64,000 bases of DNA from Flaviflagellibacter deserti (lineage in GTDB: Bacteria > Pseudomonadota > Alphaproteobacteria > Rhizobiales > Methylopilaceae). Positions 42,686 through 52,435 of the stretch are shown here, in pieces. The DNA is taken from the NCBI RefSeq assembly GCF_042652085.1, contig NZ_JBHSJF010000006.1, positions 558,001-622,000 on the forward strand, read 5' to 3'. Made by a program: the position numbers and the translations under genes. How positions within the stretch are numbered: position 1 is the first letter of the stretch; each line of letters opens with the position of its first letter. The notes below the pieces were generated by a model, which was not told where the DNA came from, ran no database searches, and saw only the letters and a program-made list of their open reading frames with translations.

Positions 42686-44767
42686 ATGGCTAAGATCATC
42701 GTCGACGGAACCGAGCTGGACGTCCCGCCGGACTTCACGCTGCTGCAGGCGGCGGAGCAGACCGGCGCGGAAATTCCGCGCTTCTGCTTCCACGAGCGCC
42801 TGTCGATCGCCGGCAATTGCCGCATGTGCCTCGTCGAGGTGAAGGGCTCGCCGAAGCCGGTCGCGTCCTGCGCCATGGCGGTCAAGGACCTGCGTCCCGG
42901 CCCGAACGGCGAGCCGCCGGTCGTCATCACGAATTCGCCTTACGTCAAGAAGGCGCGCGAAGGCGTGATGGAGTTCCTGCTGATCAACCATCCGCTCGAT
43001 TGCCCGATCTGCGATCAGGGCGGCGAGTGCGACCTGCAGGACCAGGCGATGGCCTACGGTTCCGACGCATCGCGGTTCGCGGAGAACAAGCGCGCGGTCG
43101 AGGACAAATATATCGGTCCGCTCGTGAAGACGGTGATGACGCGCTGCATCCAGTGCACGCGCTGCGTCCGCTTCTCGACGGAAGTCGCCGGCGTTCCGGA
43201 CCTTGGCTCGATCGGCCGCGGCGAGGACATGGAGATCACGACCTATCTCGAAAAGGCGATGACCTCCGAGCTGCAGGGCAATGTGATCGACCTCTGCCCC
43301 GTCGGCGCACTGACCTCGAAGCCCTATGCGTTTGCGGCACGTCCATGGGAGCTGTCCAAGACCGAGACGATCGACGTCATGGACGCGCTCGGCTCGAACA
43401 TCCGTGTCGACGCGCGGGGCCGTGAAGTGCTCCGCATCATGCCGCGCCTCAATGAGGACGTGAACGAGGAGTGGATCTCCGACAAGACCCGCTTCGTCTG
43501 GGACGGCCTGAAGACCCAGCGTCTCGACCGCCCGTATATCCGCGAGGCGGGCAAACTGCGTCCGGCGACCTGGAATGAGGCGTTCACGCTGATCGCCGAG
43601 AAGGTGAAAGCGACGAAGCCGAAGAAGATCGGCGCGATTGCTGGCGATCTCGCTTCGGTCGAGGATATTTTCGCGCTGAAAGGCCTGATGTCGAACCTCG
43701 GGGTGAAGAACCTCGATTGCCGCCAGGACGGCGTCGCTCTCGATCCGTCGTTCGGCCGCGCGAGCTACATCTTCAATCCGGGCGTGTCCGGCATCGACAC
43801 AGCCGACGTCATCCTGCTGGTGGGTTCGAATCCGCGCTGGGAAGCGCCGGTGCTTAACGCTCGCATCCGCAAGGCATGGCGCCTCAATGGCACCAAGGTC
43901 GCGGTGATCGGTGAGCAGGCCGACCTGACCTATGCCTATGACTATCTCGGTGCCGGCGTCGATACGCTGAACGGCGTTGTCGACGGCTCTCACTCGTTCT
44001 CGAAGACGCTCAAGGACGCCAAGCGCGCCATCGTGATCGTCGGTCAGGGCGCCCTGATTGGTGAGAACGGCGCGGGCGTGCTGTCGCTCGCGGCCAAGGC
44101 TGCCGATGCGATCGGTTCGTTGACCGACGAATTCTCTGGTCTTGCCGTCCTCCACACGGCGGCTTCGCGCGTCGGCGCGCTCGATCTCGGCTTCGTGCCG
44201 GGCGAGGGCGGTCTCGGACTCGCGGGCATGCTGAAACCGAAGGCGCTCGACGTCCTGTTCCTGCTCGGTGCCGACGAAGTCGACGTGCCGGCCGGGCCGT
44301 TCGTTATCTATCAGGGCACGCATGGCGATCGCGGCGCGCATCGCGCCGACGTCATCCTGCCGGGTGCGGCCTATACTGAGAAGCACGGCACCTGGGTGAA
44401 CACCGAGGGCCGCGTCCAGATCGGTTCGCGCGCGACCTTCCCGCCAGGCGATGCCCGCGAGGACTGGGCGATTCTGCGTGCGCTCTCCGACGTGCTGGGC
44501 GTGAAACTTCCCTATGATAGCTTCGCCCAGCTCCGCGCGACGCTCTACGCGGCCTACCCGCACATGGCGGCCGCCGACCAGATCCTGGCCGGCGATGTCG
44601 CCTCGCTGAAGAGCCTCGCGGGGCGGGGTGGCGCGGTACAGGCCGGGCTCGCGTTCCGCTCGAGCATCGAAAACTTCTATTTCTCGAACCCAATCGCCCG
44701 CGCATCGGCCTTGATGGCCGAATGCGCGACGCTTGCCGCCGGCGGCAAGCTCGAAGCGGCGGAGTGA
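42686..44767 (+). CDS. nuoG: NADH-quinone oxidoreductase subunit G
   Basis: 75-kDa homologue that relays electrons from NuoF to NuoI. The N-terminal ferredoxin-like domain holds N1b ligands (CFHERLSIAGNCRMC), then the His/Cys N5 site and CPICDQGGECDLQ, and the N4 ligands CIQCTRC. The remaining 450 residues are the molybdopterin-oxidoreductase-like fold without a functional cofactor. The N7 ligand set seen in E. coli is not evident. Length 693 is normal for alphaproteobacteria. AAGCCGAG precedes the ATG. Confidence 0.97.
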   Translation: MAKIIVDGTELDVPPDFTLLQAAEQTGAEIPRFCFHERLSIAGNCRMCLVEVKGSPKPVASCAMAVKDLRPGPNGEPPVVITNSPYVKKAREGVMEFLLINHPLDCPICDQGGECDLQDQAMAYGSDASRFAENKRAVEDKYIGPLVKTVMTRCIQCTRCVRFSTEVAGVPDLGSIGRGEDMEITTYLEKAMTSELQGNVIDLCPVGALTSKPYAFAARPWELSKTETIDVMDALGSNIRVDARGREVLRIMPRLNEDVNEEWISDKTRFVWDGLKTQRLDRPYIREAGKLRPATWNEAFTLIAEKVKATKPKKIGAIAGDLASVEDIFALKGLMSNLGVKNLDCRQDGVALDPSFGRASYIFNPGVSGIDTADVILLVGSNPRWEAPVLNARIRKAWRLNGTKVAVIGEQADLTYAYDYLGAGVDTLNGVVDGSHSFSKTLKDAKRAIVIVGQGALIGENGAGVLSLAAKAADAIGSLTDEFSGLAVLHTAASRVGALDLGFVPGEGGLGLAGMLKPKALDVLFLLGADEVDVPAGPFVIYQGTHGDRGAHRADVILPGAAYTEKHGTWVNTEGRVQIGSRATFPPGDAREDWAILRALSDVLGVKLPYDSFAQLRATLYAAYPHMAAADQILAGDVASLKSLAGRGGAVQAGLAFRSSIENFYFSNPIARASALMAECATLAAGGKLEAAE

Positions 44768-44774
44768 GGACCTG

Positions 44775-45800
44775 ATGTTGCAGGAAGCCTGGACAAGCTG
44801 GCTCTGGCCGCTGCTGCTGATGGTGCTGCAGAGCGCGCTCGTGCTCGTTCTGCTGCTCGTCTTCATCGCCTTCTATCTGCTCGCCGACCGCAAGATCTGG
44901 GCGGCTGTTCAGCTTCGCCGCGGTCCGAACGTGGTTGGCCCATTCGGCCTGTTCCAGAGCTTCGCCGACCTGTTGAAGTTCGTGCTGAAGGAGCCGGTCA
45001 TCCCATCGGGCGCCAATAAGGGCGTGTTCCTGCTGGCGCCGTTGGTGACGGCGGTGCTGGCGCTCGCCGCCTGGGCGGTGATCCCGTTCCAGGAAGGCTG
45101 GGTGATCGCCGACATCAATGTCGGCGTGCTCTACATCTTCGCGATCTCGTCGCTCGGCGTGTACGGGATCATCATGGGCGGCTGGTCGTCCAACTCGAAG
45201 TACCCGTTCCTCGGCGCGCTCCGCTCGGCGGCGCAGATGGTCTCCTACGAAGTCTCGCTCGGCTTCGTCATCATCTCGGTGCTGCTGATCGTCGGTTCGC
45301 TGAACCTGTCGGACATCGTTCGCGCCCAGGATACGCCGTACGGCGCACTCGGCTGGTATTGGCTGCCGCTGTTTCCGATGTTCGTGATCTTCTTCATCTC
45401 GGCGCTGGCCGAGACGAACCGTCCGCCCTTCGACTTGCCGGAAGCTGAGTCGGAGCTCGTCGCGGGCTTCGCGGTCGAATATTCGTCGACGCCGTATCTG
45501 CTGTTCATGCTTGGCGAGTACGTCGCGATCATGGGCATGTGCTCGCTGACGGCGATCCTATTCATGGGCGGCTGGCTGTCGCCGATCCCGTTCGCGCCGT
45601 TCACCTGGGTGCCGGGCGTGATCTGGTTCCTGCTGAAGGTCAGCCTCGTTTTCTTCATGATCGCGATGGTGAAGGCGTTCGTGCCGCGCTACCGCTACGA
45701 CCAGTTGATGCGTCTCGGATGGAAGGTATTCCTGCCGATCTCGCTAGCGATGGTCGTCATCACGGCCGCGGTGCTCCATTTCACCGGTTGGGGGGCGTAA
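44775..45800 (+). CDS. nuoH: NADH-quinone oxidoreductase subunit H
   Basis: Membrane subunit linking the quinone site to the proton pumps (ND1 homologue). The 341-residue protein has eight helices. The invariant loop ETNRPPFDLPEAESELVAGF, with its acidic residues along the E-channel, is intact, as is ADRKIWAAVQLRRGPNVVGP near the start. ATG 44775 lies 7 bases after the nuoG stop, preceded by GGAGTGAGGA. Confidence 0.97.
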   Translation: MLQEAWTSWLWPLLLMVLQSALVLVLLLVFIAFYLLADRKIWAAVQLRRGPNVVGPFGLFQSFADLLKFVLKEPVIPSGANKGVFLLAPLVTAVLALAAWAVIPFQEGWVIADINVGVLYIFAISSLGVYGIIMGGWSSNSKYPFLGALRSAAQMVSYEVSLGFVIISVLLIVGSLNLSDIVRAQDTPYGALGWYWLPLFPMFVIFFISALAETNRPPFDLPEAESELVAGFAVEYSSTPYLLFMLGEYVAIMGMCSLTAILFMGGWLSPIPFAPFTWVPGVIWFLLKVSLVFFMIAMVKAFVPRYRYDQLMRLGWKVFLPISLAMVVITAAVLHFTGWGA

Positions 45801-45804
45801 GGCT

Positions 45805-46293
45805 ATGAGAATGGACCAGGCCGCCCGCTCGATCTTCCTCGGCGAGTTCGTATCCGCCTTCTTCCTGGCGATGCGCTACTTCTTCAAGCCGAAGGCGACG
45901 ATCAACTACCCCTTCGAGAAGGGGCACATCTCGCCGCGCTTCCGTGGCGAGCATGCGCTGCGCCGCTATCCGAACGGCGAGGAACGCTGCATCGCCTGCA
46001 AGCTTTGCGAGGCGATCTGCCCAGCGCTTGCAATCACGATCGAGGCGGGACCGCGCCGCAATGACGGCACGCGCCGCACGACGCGCTACGACATCGACAT
46101 GGTGAAGTGCATCTATTGCGGCTTCTGCCAGGAGGCATGCCCGGTGGACGCGATCGTCGAGGGACCGAACTTCGAGTTCGCCACCGAGACGCGCGAAGAG
46201 CTTCTGTACGACAAGGAAAAGCTGCTCTCGAACGGCGATCGCTGGGAGCGGGAGCTTTCCCGCCGCATTGCTCTCGACTCGCCGTATCGCTGA
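45805..46293 (+). CDS. nuoI: NADH-quinone oxidoreductase subunit I
   Basis: TYKY homologue that carries clusters N6a and N6b. The 162-residue protein has two complete [4Fe-4S] motifs: CIACKLCEAICP with the partner Cys of the second site, and CIYCGFCQEACP. The N-terminal helix (SIFLGEFVSAFFLAMRYFF) lies along the membrane surface. It follows nuoH by 4 bases; nuoJ begins about 60 bases later. Confidence 0.97.
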   Translation: MRMDQAARSIFLGEFVSAFFLAMRYFFKPKATINYPFEKGHISPRFRGEHALRRYPNGEERCIACKLCEAICPALAITIEAGPRRNDGTRRTTRYDIDMVKCIYCGFCQEACPVDAIVEGPNFEFATETREELLYDKEKLLSNGDRWERELSRRIALDSPYR

Positions 46294-46355
46294 CGGGTGT
46301 TCGAGAGTATGGACCGCACTTCAAGACACGTTCCGCACCGGGACGGGGGGACCAA

Positions 46356-46964
46356 ATGACCTTGGCTTCGGCCTTCTTCTACCTGTTCGCAGGGATCGCC
46401 GTCGCATCGGCGTTCATGGTCATTGCGGCCAAGAACCCGGTGCATTCGGTTCTCTACCTCATCCTCGCGTTCTTCAACGCCGCGGGCCTGTTCCTGCTGC
46501 TGGGCGCCGAGTTCCTGGCGATGATCCTCGTCGTCGTCTACGTCGGCGCGGTCGCGGTGCTCTTCCTGTTCGTCGTGATGATGCTCGACGTCGACTTCGC
46601 CGAGTTGCGGGAGGGCTTCCTGCAATATCTGCCGATCGGCGGACTGGTCGGGATCATCGTGCTGGTCGAGCTCGTCCTCGTCGTCGGCAGTTGGGCGGTG
46701 GCGCCATCGGCACCGCAGGCCATAGCTGAGCGGACACCGACCGACATCACCAACGCCGAGGCGCTCGGCCGGGTGCTCTACACGGACTATCTGCTGTTCT
46801 TCCAGTTGTCGGGCCTGATCCTGCTCGTCGCGATGATCGGCGCAATCGTGCTGACGCTTCGCCACAAGGAAGGCGTCAAGCGCCAGAACATCGCCGCACA
46901 GGTCGCGCGCACCAAGGCGGCCGGTCTTTCACTTCATGACGTCAAGCCCGGACAGGGTCTCTGA
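46356..46964 (+). CDS. nuoJ: NADH-quinone oxidoreductase subunit J
   Basis: ND6 homologue, a 202-residue membrane subunit with five helices. The third helix region GAEFLAMILVVVYVGAVAVL contains the pi-bulge segment that moves during turnover. The polar C-terminal tail extends about 35 residues beyond the last helix. GGACGGGGGGACC precedes ATG 46356. The longer frame that begins inside nuoI is a shadow. Confidence 0.96.
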   Translation: MTLASAFFYLFAGIAVASAFMVIAAKNPVHSVLYLILAFFNAAGLFLLLGAEFLAMILVVVYVGAVAVLFLFVVMMLDVDFAELREGFLQYLPIGGLVGIIVLVELVLVVGSWAVAPSAPQAIAERTPTDITNAEALGRVLYTDYLLFFQLSGLILLVAMIGAIVLTLRHKEGVKRQNIAAQVARTKAAGLSLHDVKPGQGL

Positions 46965-46982
46965 GGCGGGGCGGGGGATAAC

Positions 46983-47291
46983 ATGGACGTCGGTCTCGGA
47001 CATTATCTCACGGTGGCAGCCATCCTGTTCACGCTCGGCGTGTTCGGGATCTTCCTGAACAGAAAGAACGTCATCGTCATCCTGATGTCGGTCGAGCTCA
47101 TCCTGCTCGCCGTGAACATCAATTTCGTCGCGTTCTCGAGCTTCTCGGGCGATCTCGTCGGTCAGGTCTTCGCGTTGCTCGTGCTCACCGTCGCGGCCGC
47201 GGAGGCCGCGATCGGCCTCGCAATTCTCGTCGTCTTCTTCCGCAATCGTGGATCGATCGCGGTCGAGGACATCAACATGATGAAGGGCTAA
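46983..47291 (+). CDS. nuoK: NADH-quinone oxidoreductase subunit K
   Basis: ND4L homologue of 102 residues with three membrane helices. The two membrane-embedded glutamates of the proton path are present: Glu38 (MSVELILLAVN) and Glu74 (VAAAEAAIGLA). It lies 18 bases after nuoJ with GCGGGGGATAAC before the ATG, and 10 bases before nuoL. Confidence 0.97.
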   Translation: MDVGLGHYLTVAAILFTLGVFGIFLNRKNVIVILMSVELILLAVNINFVAFSSFSGDLVGQVFALLVLTVAAAEAAIGLAILVVFFRNRGSIAVEDINMMKG

Positions 47292-47301
47292 AGACACCGC
47301 C

Positions 47302-49458
47302 ATGTATCAAGCGATCGTCTTCCTGCCCCTTATCGGCGCGATCATCGGCGGCTTCGTCTCGCTGATCGGTGCCAACAGCGTGCGTCGCGCGGAACTGGCG
47401 GAGGCCGGTGGTCATGGCCACGGCCATCACGGCCACGACCACGTCCACCTCGTCGAGCAGCCGCAGGACCCGACCATGGGCCACGACGCCCATGCGGACG
47501 CGCACGATGACCATGGCCATGGCGACCACGACGACCATGATAGCCATGGTCCGATGCAGCCGGTCGCTCCCGGTGCGCGCGCGGTCGAGCTGATCACGAC
47601 CGGTTTCATGGTCGTCGCCGCCGTCCTGTCCTGGGTCGCGTTCTTCCAGCATGGCCTGGGCGAACACGAGGCCGAGCGCGTTCAGATCCTGCGCTGGATG
47701 ACGTCCGGCGCGCTCGAAGTCGACTGGGCGCTCCGCATCGATACGCTGACCGTCGTGATGCTTGTCGTCGTCAACACCGTGTCGACGCTCGTTCACCTCT
47801 ATTCGATCGGCTACATGCACGAGGATCCGCAGCGGCCGCGGTTCTTCACGTATCTGTCGCTGTTCACCTTCGCCATGCTGATGCTGGTGACGTCGGACAA
47901 CCTGGTCCAGATGTTCTTCGGCTGGGAAGGCGTCGGCCTCGCGAGCTATCTCCTGATCGGGTTCTGGTACACGAAGCCATCGGCCGTCGCGGCCGCGATC
48001 AAGGCCTTCGTCGTCAATCGCGTCGGCGATTTCGGCTTCGCGCTCGGCATCTTCGGCGTTTTCGTGCTGTTCGGCACGGTCTCGTTCGACACGATCTTCG
48101 CGGATGCGCCCGGCAAGGCGGACGCGACGATGGCATTCCTCGGCTGGCCCCAGGCGAGCGCGATGACCGTCCTTTGCCTGCTGCTCTTCATGGGCGCGAT
48201 GGGCAAGTCCGCACAGTTCCTGCTGCACACTTGGCTGCCGGACGCGATGGAAGGTCCAACCCCGGTGTCGGCGCTCATCCATGCCGCGACCATGGTGACC
48301 GCTGGCGTGTTCATGGTGGCGCGCCTGTCGCCGCTGTTCGAGCTGTCGCACACCGCGCTCGAGGTTGTGATCTTCTTCGGCGCAACAACGGCCTTCTTCG
48401 CCGCGACCGTCGGCCTCGTTCAGAACGACATCAAGCGCGTCATCGCGTATTCGACCTGCTCGCAGCTCGGCTACATGTTCGTCGCGCTCGGCACCGGAGC
48501 CTATTCGGCCGGCATCTTCCATCTGTTCACGCACGCCTTCTTCAAGGCACTCCTGTTCTTGGGAGCCGGCTCGGTCATCCACGCGATGCACCACGAACAG
48601 GACATGCGAAAGATGGGCGGTATCCGTCGCCTGATTCCGGCTACGTATTGGATGATGCTGATCGGCACCGTCGCGCTGACCGGTCTCGGTATCCCCATGA
48701 CCATCATCGGCACAGCCGGGTTCTTCTCGAAGGACGCGATCATCGAGTCGGCGTTCGTCAGTCATGCCTCGATGTCGACCTATGCCTTCATCCTCCTCGT
48801 CATCGCGGCCGGCTTCACGAGCTTCTATTCGTGGCGCCTGGTGTTCATGACCTTCCACGGCACGCCGCGCGCGTCGTTCGAAACGATGAAGCACGTGCAT
48901 GAATCGCCGATGGTGATGCTGGTCCCGCTGTTCGTCCTGGCGGCCGGCGCTCTTCTCGCGGGCCTCCTCTTCCACGACGCCTTCATCGGCGAGCATTACG
49001 CTGAGTTCTGGAAGGGTGTCCTCGCGGGCGGTGCGGAGCCGGAAATCCTGGAGCACATGCACCACGCTCCGGCCTGGGTGAAGTCATCGCCGTTCGTGAT
49101 GATGGCCCTCGGTTTCGTGGTGTCCTACTGGTTCTACATCAAGGACCCGCAGCTCCCGGTTCAACTCGCCCGCCGTCACGACGTTCTGTACCGCTTCCTG
49201 CTGAACAAGTGGTACTTCGACGAGCTCTATGACTTCCTTTTGGTGCGCCCGGCCAAGCGGCTTGGCCACTTCCTCTGGAAGACCGGCGACGGAAAGATCA
49301 TCGACGGGCTCGGCCCGGACGGCGTCTCGGCTCGGGTGATCGACGTGACGCGCGGCGTGGTCCGGCTGCAGACCGGCTACGTCTACCACTATGCCTTCGC
49401 GATGCTGATAGGCGTCGCGGCCCTGTTTACCTGGTTCATGCTGGGCGGAGTGCACTGA
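47302..49458 (+). CDS. nuoL: NADH-quinone oxidoreductase subunit L with His-rich insert
   Basis: ND5 homologue, the distal antiporter-like proton pump with the long lateral helix. The 718-residue protein has the family core (LYSIGYMHEDPQRPRFFTYL, GWEGVGLASYLLIGFWY, HTWLPDAMEGPTPVSALIHA). Between the first and second helices lies a polar insert, residues 37-85, with 15 His in 45 residues plus many Asp and Gly. It is far richer than E. coli NuoL at this position and should face the periplasm or the membrane surface. nuoM starts one base after the stop. Confidence 0.96.
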   Translation: MYQAIVFLPLIGAIIGGFVSLIGANSVRRAELAEAGGHGHGHHGHDHVHLVEQPQDPTMGHDAHADAHDDHGHGDHDDHDSHGPMQPVAPGARAVELITTGFMVVAAVLSWVAFFQHGLGEHEAERVQILRWMTSGALEVDWALRIDTLTVVMLVVVNTVSTLVHLYSIGYMHEDPQRPRFFTYLSLFTFAMLMLVTSDNLVQMFFGWEGVGLASYLLIGFWYTKPSAVAAAIKAFVVNRVGDFGFALGIFGVFVLFGTVSFDTIFADAPGKADATMAFLGWPQASAMTVLCLLLFMGAMGKSAQFLLHTWLPDAMEGPTPVSALIHAATMVTAGVFMVARLSPLFELSHTALEVVIFFGATTAFFAATVGLVQNDIKRVIAYSTCSQLGYMFVALGTGAYSAGIFHLFTHAFFKALLFLGAGSVIHAMHHEQDMRKMGGIRRLIPATYWMMLIGTVALTGLGIPMTIIGTAGFFSKDAIIESAFVSHASMSTYAFILLVIAAGFTSFYSWRLVFMTFHGTPRASFETMKHVHESPMVMLVPLFVLAAGALLAGLLFHDAFIGEHYAEFWKGVLAGGAEPEILEHMHHAPAWVKSSPFVMMALGFVVSYWFYIKDPQLPVQLARRHDVLYRFLLNKWYFDELYDFLLVRPAKRLGHFLWKTGDGKIIDGLGPDGVSARVIDVTRGVVRLQTGYVYHYAFAMLIGVAALFTWFMLGGVH

Positions 49459-49459
49459 T

Positions 49460-50974
49460 ATGACGGACTGGCCCATCCTCTCCGTCATCACCTTCCTGCC
49501 GCTCGTCGGCGCGCTGTTCATCCTGATGCTGCGCGGCGAGAGCCCGGCGGTGATCCGGAATGCGCGCCACATCGCGCTCTGGACGACGCTCGTCACCTTC
49601 GCGGTGTCGCTCTTCATCGTGGTGAATTTCACTTACGGCACTCACGACTACCAGTTCGTCGAGAAACAGCCGTGGCTCGGCAGCACGATCACCTATCACA
49701 TGGGCGTCGACGGCATTTCCATGCCGTTCGTCATCCTCACGACCTTTCTGATGCCGCTCTGCATCCTCGCGAGCTGGCAGTCGATCGAGAAGCGCGTAAA
49801 GGAATACCTGATCGCGTTCCTCGTGCTCGAAACGCTGATGATCGGCGTGTTCTGCGCGCTCGATCTGGTGCTGTTCTATCTGTTCTTCGAGGGCGGCCTG
49901 ATCCCGATGTTCCTCATCATCGGCATCTGGGGCGGACCGCGCCGCGTCTATGCGAGCTTCAAGTTCTTCCTCTACACGCTGCTCGGTTCGGTGCTGATGC
50001 TGCTGGCCATCATGGCGATGTACTGGCAGGCCGGAACGACCGATATCCCGACGCTGCAGGCCTATGACTTCCCGGCCTCGATGCAGACTTGGCTATGGCT
50101 CGCCTTCTTCGCCTCGTTCGCGGTGAAGATGCCGATGTGGCCGGTCCACACCTGGCTGCCGGACGCGCACGTCGAGGCGCCGACAGCGGGCTCGGTCATT
50201 CTGGCCGCGGTCCTGCTGAAGATGGGTGGCTACGGCTTCCTGCGGTTCTCGCTGCCGATGTTCCCGGATGCGTCCGAGTTCTTCGCGCCGCTCGTCTTCA
50301 CGCTCTCGGTCGTGGCGATCGTCTATGCCTCGCTCGTCGCGTTGATGCAGGAAGACATCAAGAAGCTGATCGCCTATTCGTCGGTCGCCCATATGGGCTT
50401 CGTGACCATGGGCATCTTCACGCTGAACCGTCAGGGCATCGACGGCGCAGTGTTCCAGATGATCTCGCACGGCGTGGTCTCGGGTGCGCTCTTCCTCTGC
50501 GTCGGCGTGGTCTACGACCGCTTGCACACCCGCGAGATCAAGGCCTATGGCGGCCTCGTAAACCGGATGCCGGTCTACGCCACCATCTTCATGCTGTTCA
50601 CGATGGCCAATGTCGGCCTTCCGGGCACGTCGGGCTTCGTCGGCGAATTCCTGTCGCTGCTCGGCGCCTTCCAGGCCAATACCTGGGTCGCGTTCTTCGC
50701 GACGACCGGCGTCATCCTCTCGGCAGGCTATGCGCTCTGGCTTTACCGCAAGGTGATCTGGGGCGAGCTCGACAAGCCGAGCCTGAAGTTCATGACGGAC
50801 CTGTCGCTGCGCGAATTCGTCATCCTGCTGCCTCTCGTCGTGCTGACGATCCTGCTCGGCGTCTGGCCTGAGCCGATCTTCAATGTGACGACGGCCAGCA
50901 TCGAAAACCTCCTCACACAGTCGGCGACCGCGTCGACTCTTACGATTGAACCCGCCGCACTCGCTGCGCGCTGA
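49460..50974 (+). CDS. nuoM: NADH-quinone oxidoreductase subunit M
   Basis: ND4 homologue, antiporter-like proton pump of 504 residues and about 14 helices. Family segments include the helix-5 Glu in LIAFLVLETLMIGVFCALD, HTWLPDAHVEAPTAGSVILA, and SSVAHMGFVTMGIFTLN. The short C-terminal tail is Ala/Thr-rich. It starts one base after nuoL and ends 18 bases before nuoN. Confidence 0.97.
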   Translation: MTDWPILSVITFLPLVGALFILMLRGESPAVIRNARHIALWTTLVTFAVSLFIVVNFTYGTHDYQFVEKQPWLGSTITYHMGVDGISMPFVILTTFLMPLCILASWQSIEKRVKEYLIAFLVLETLMIGVFCALDLVLFYLFFEGGLIPMFLIIGIWGGPRRVYASFKFFLYTLLGSVLMLLAIMAMYWQAGTTDIPTLQAYDFPASMQTWLWLAFFASFAVKMPMWPVHTWLPDAHVEAPTAGSVILAAVLLKMGGYGFLRFSLPMFPDASEFFAPLVFTLSVVAIVYASLVALMQEDIKKLIAYSSVAHMGFVTMGIFTLNRQGIDGAVFQMISHGVVSGALFLCVGVVYDRLHTREIKAYGGLVNRMPVYATIFMLFTMANVGLPGTSGFVGEFLSLLGAFQANTWVAFFATTGVILSAGYALWLYRKVIWGELDKPSLKFMTDLSLREFVILLPLVVLTILLGVWPEPIFNVTTASIENLLTQSATASTLTIEPAALAAR

Positions 50975-50992
50975 CCTCGGACAGTTTCGACC

Positions 50993-52435
50993 ATGAACGG
51001 CCAATTCTTCGCCGACCTCGCGCCAGCCCTGCCGGAAATGCTTCTGGCGGGCGGAGCGCTCTTGATGGTTCTGGTCGGCGCGATCGGCGGTGACCGGTCG
51101 TCGGGTCTGATCAACGTCCTGGCGGCGATCCTTCTGCTCGCGGCTGGTGCGGCTCTCGTCACGGCGTCGCCCGAAACCAAGGTGCTGTTCAACGGCGCTT
51201 TCACCTGGGACGCCTATGCGCGCTTCCTGAAGGTTCTCGTCATCGGCGGCGCGCTGATCGCGCTCATCATGAGCTTCGATTATCTGCGTCACGAGAAGCT
51301 GCAGCGTTTCGAGTACGCGATCCTAGTCGTGCTCTCGACGACCGGCATGCTGATCATGATCTCGGCATCGGATTTGATCGCGCTCTATCTCGGCTTCGAG
51401 CTGCAGAGCCTTGCGCTCTACGTCATCGCCGCGATCCATCGCGACAATCTGCGGTCGACGGAAGCTGGCCTGAAATACTTCGTCCTCGGCGCGCTGTCGT
51501 CGGGCATGCTGCTCTACGGCTGCTCGCTGATCTACGGCTACGCCGGCACAATCTCGTTCGCGGGCATCGCGCAGTCGGTCCAGGCCGGCAACGCGCCGAC
51601 CGGACTGATCTTCGGCCTCGTCTTCCTGTTCGCGGGCCTCGCCTTCAAGGTGTCGGCCGTGCCGTTCCACATGTGGACGCCTGACGTCTATGAGGGCGCG
51701 CCGACGCCTGTGACGGCGTTTTTCGCCGCGGCTCCCAAGGTCGCGGCGATGAGCGTGTTCGTCCGTGTCGCCATCGACGCCTTCCCGAACATCCTCGACC
51801 AGTGGCGCCAGATCATCGTCTTCATCTCGATCGCCTCGATGATGCTCGGCGCGTTCGCCGCCATCGGTCAGTCGAACATCAAGCGACTGCTCGCCTATTC
51901 GTCGATCGGCAATGTCGGCTACATCCTTGTCGGCCTGTCGGCCGGCACGTCCAACGGCGTGCAGAGCGTGCTGATCTACCTCACGGTCTATGTCATCATG
52001 ACGCTCGGCTGCTTCGCGGTCGTGCTCTGCATGCGTACGAAGGACGGCCGGCTGGTCGAGAACGTCGATGATCTCGCCGGTCTGGCCCGCACGCAGCCGC
52101 TGATGGGCTTCGTCATGGCGATGATGATGTTCTCGCTGGCCGGCATCCCGCCGCTCGCGGGCTTCTTCGCCAAGTTCTACGTCTTCCTGGCCGCGATCGA
52201 GGCCCAGCTCTATTGGCTTGCGGTCATCGGCGTCGTGACCAGCGTGGTGGGCGCGTTCTATTATCTGCGCATCGTCAAGATCATCTATTTCGACGAGGCG
52301 ACGATCGAGTTCCAGCGCATGCCGTTCGAACTGAAAGCGATCATCGCCCTGACCGGCGCGTTCGTGCTCTTCTACTTCATCTTCCCAGCGCCGATGGTGG
52401 CCGTCGCGGGAGCCGCCGCCAACAGCCTGTTCTGA
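50993..52435 (+). CDS. nuoN: NADH-quinone oxidoreductase subunit N
   Basis: ND2 homologue, the antiporter-like subunit next to NuoM, and the last complex I gene. The 480 residues give about 14 helices. Characteristic segments are SALYVIAAI-like LALYVIAAIHRDNLRSTEAG, VPFHMWTPDVYEGAPTPVTA and LLAYSSIGNVGYILVGLS. The stop TGA shares its last base with the birA ATG, so the operon continues into non-respiratory genes. Confidence 0.97.
   Translation: MNGQFFADLAPALPEMLLAGGALLMVLVGAIGGDRSSGLINVLAAILLLAAGAALVTASPETKVLFNGAFTWDAYARFLKVLVIGGALIALIMSFDYLRHEKLQRFEYAILVVLSTTGMLIMISASDLIALYLGFELQSLALYVIAAIHRDNLRSTEAGLKYFVLGALSSGMLLYGCSLIYGYAGTISFAGIAQSVQAGNAPTGLIFGLVFLFAGLAFKVSAVPFHMWTPDVYEGAPTPVTAFFAAAPKVAAMSVFVRVAIDAFPNILDQWRQIIVFISIASMMLGAFAAIGQSNIKRLLAYSSIGNVGYILVGLSAGTSNGVQSVLIYLTVYVIMTLGCFAVVLCMRTKDGRLVENVDDLAGLARTQPLMGFVMAMMMFSLAGIPPLAGFFAKFYVFLAAIEAQLYWLAVIGVVTSVVGAFYYLRIVKIIYFDEATIEFQRMPFELKAIIALTGAFVLFYFIFPAPMVAVAGAAANSLF

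Noticed and set aside
41258..44866. A 1202-codon open frame on the minus strand
   Set aside because: It lies exactly antisense to nuoE, nuoF and nuoG, which are beyond doubt. Long antisense frames are expected from GC-rich third positions, and its composition (Arg, His, Asp-rich) is typical of such shadows.
47410..47560. Short tandem-like repeats of CAT/CAC/GGC codons suggesting a DNA repeat or CRISPR-like tract
   Set aside because: They are in frame within nuoL and encode the His-rich loop; units are irregular and there are no spacers.
47272..49065. A 597-codon minus-strand frame rich in His, Arg, Asp and Glu
   Set aside because: Antisense to nuoL; the His/Asp/Arg richness is a by-product of the codon bias of the true gene.
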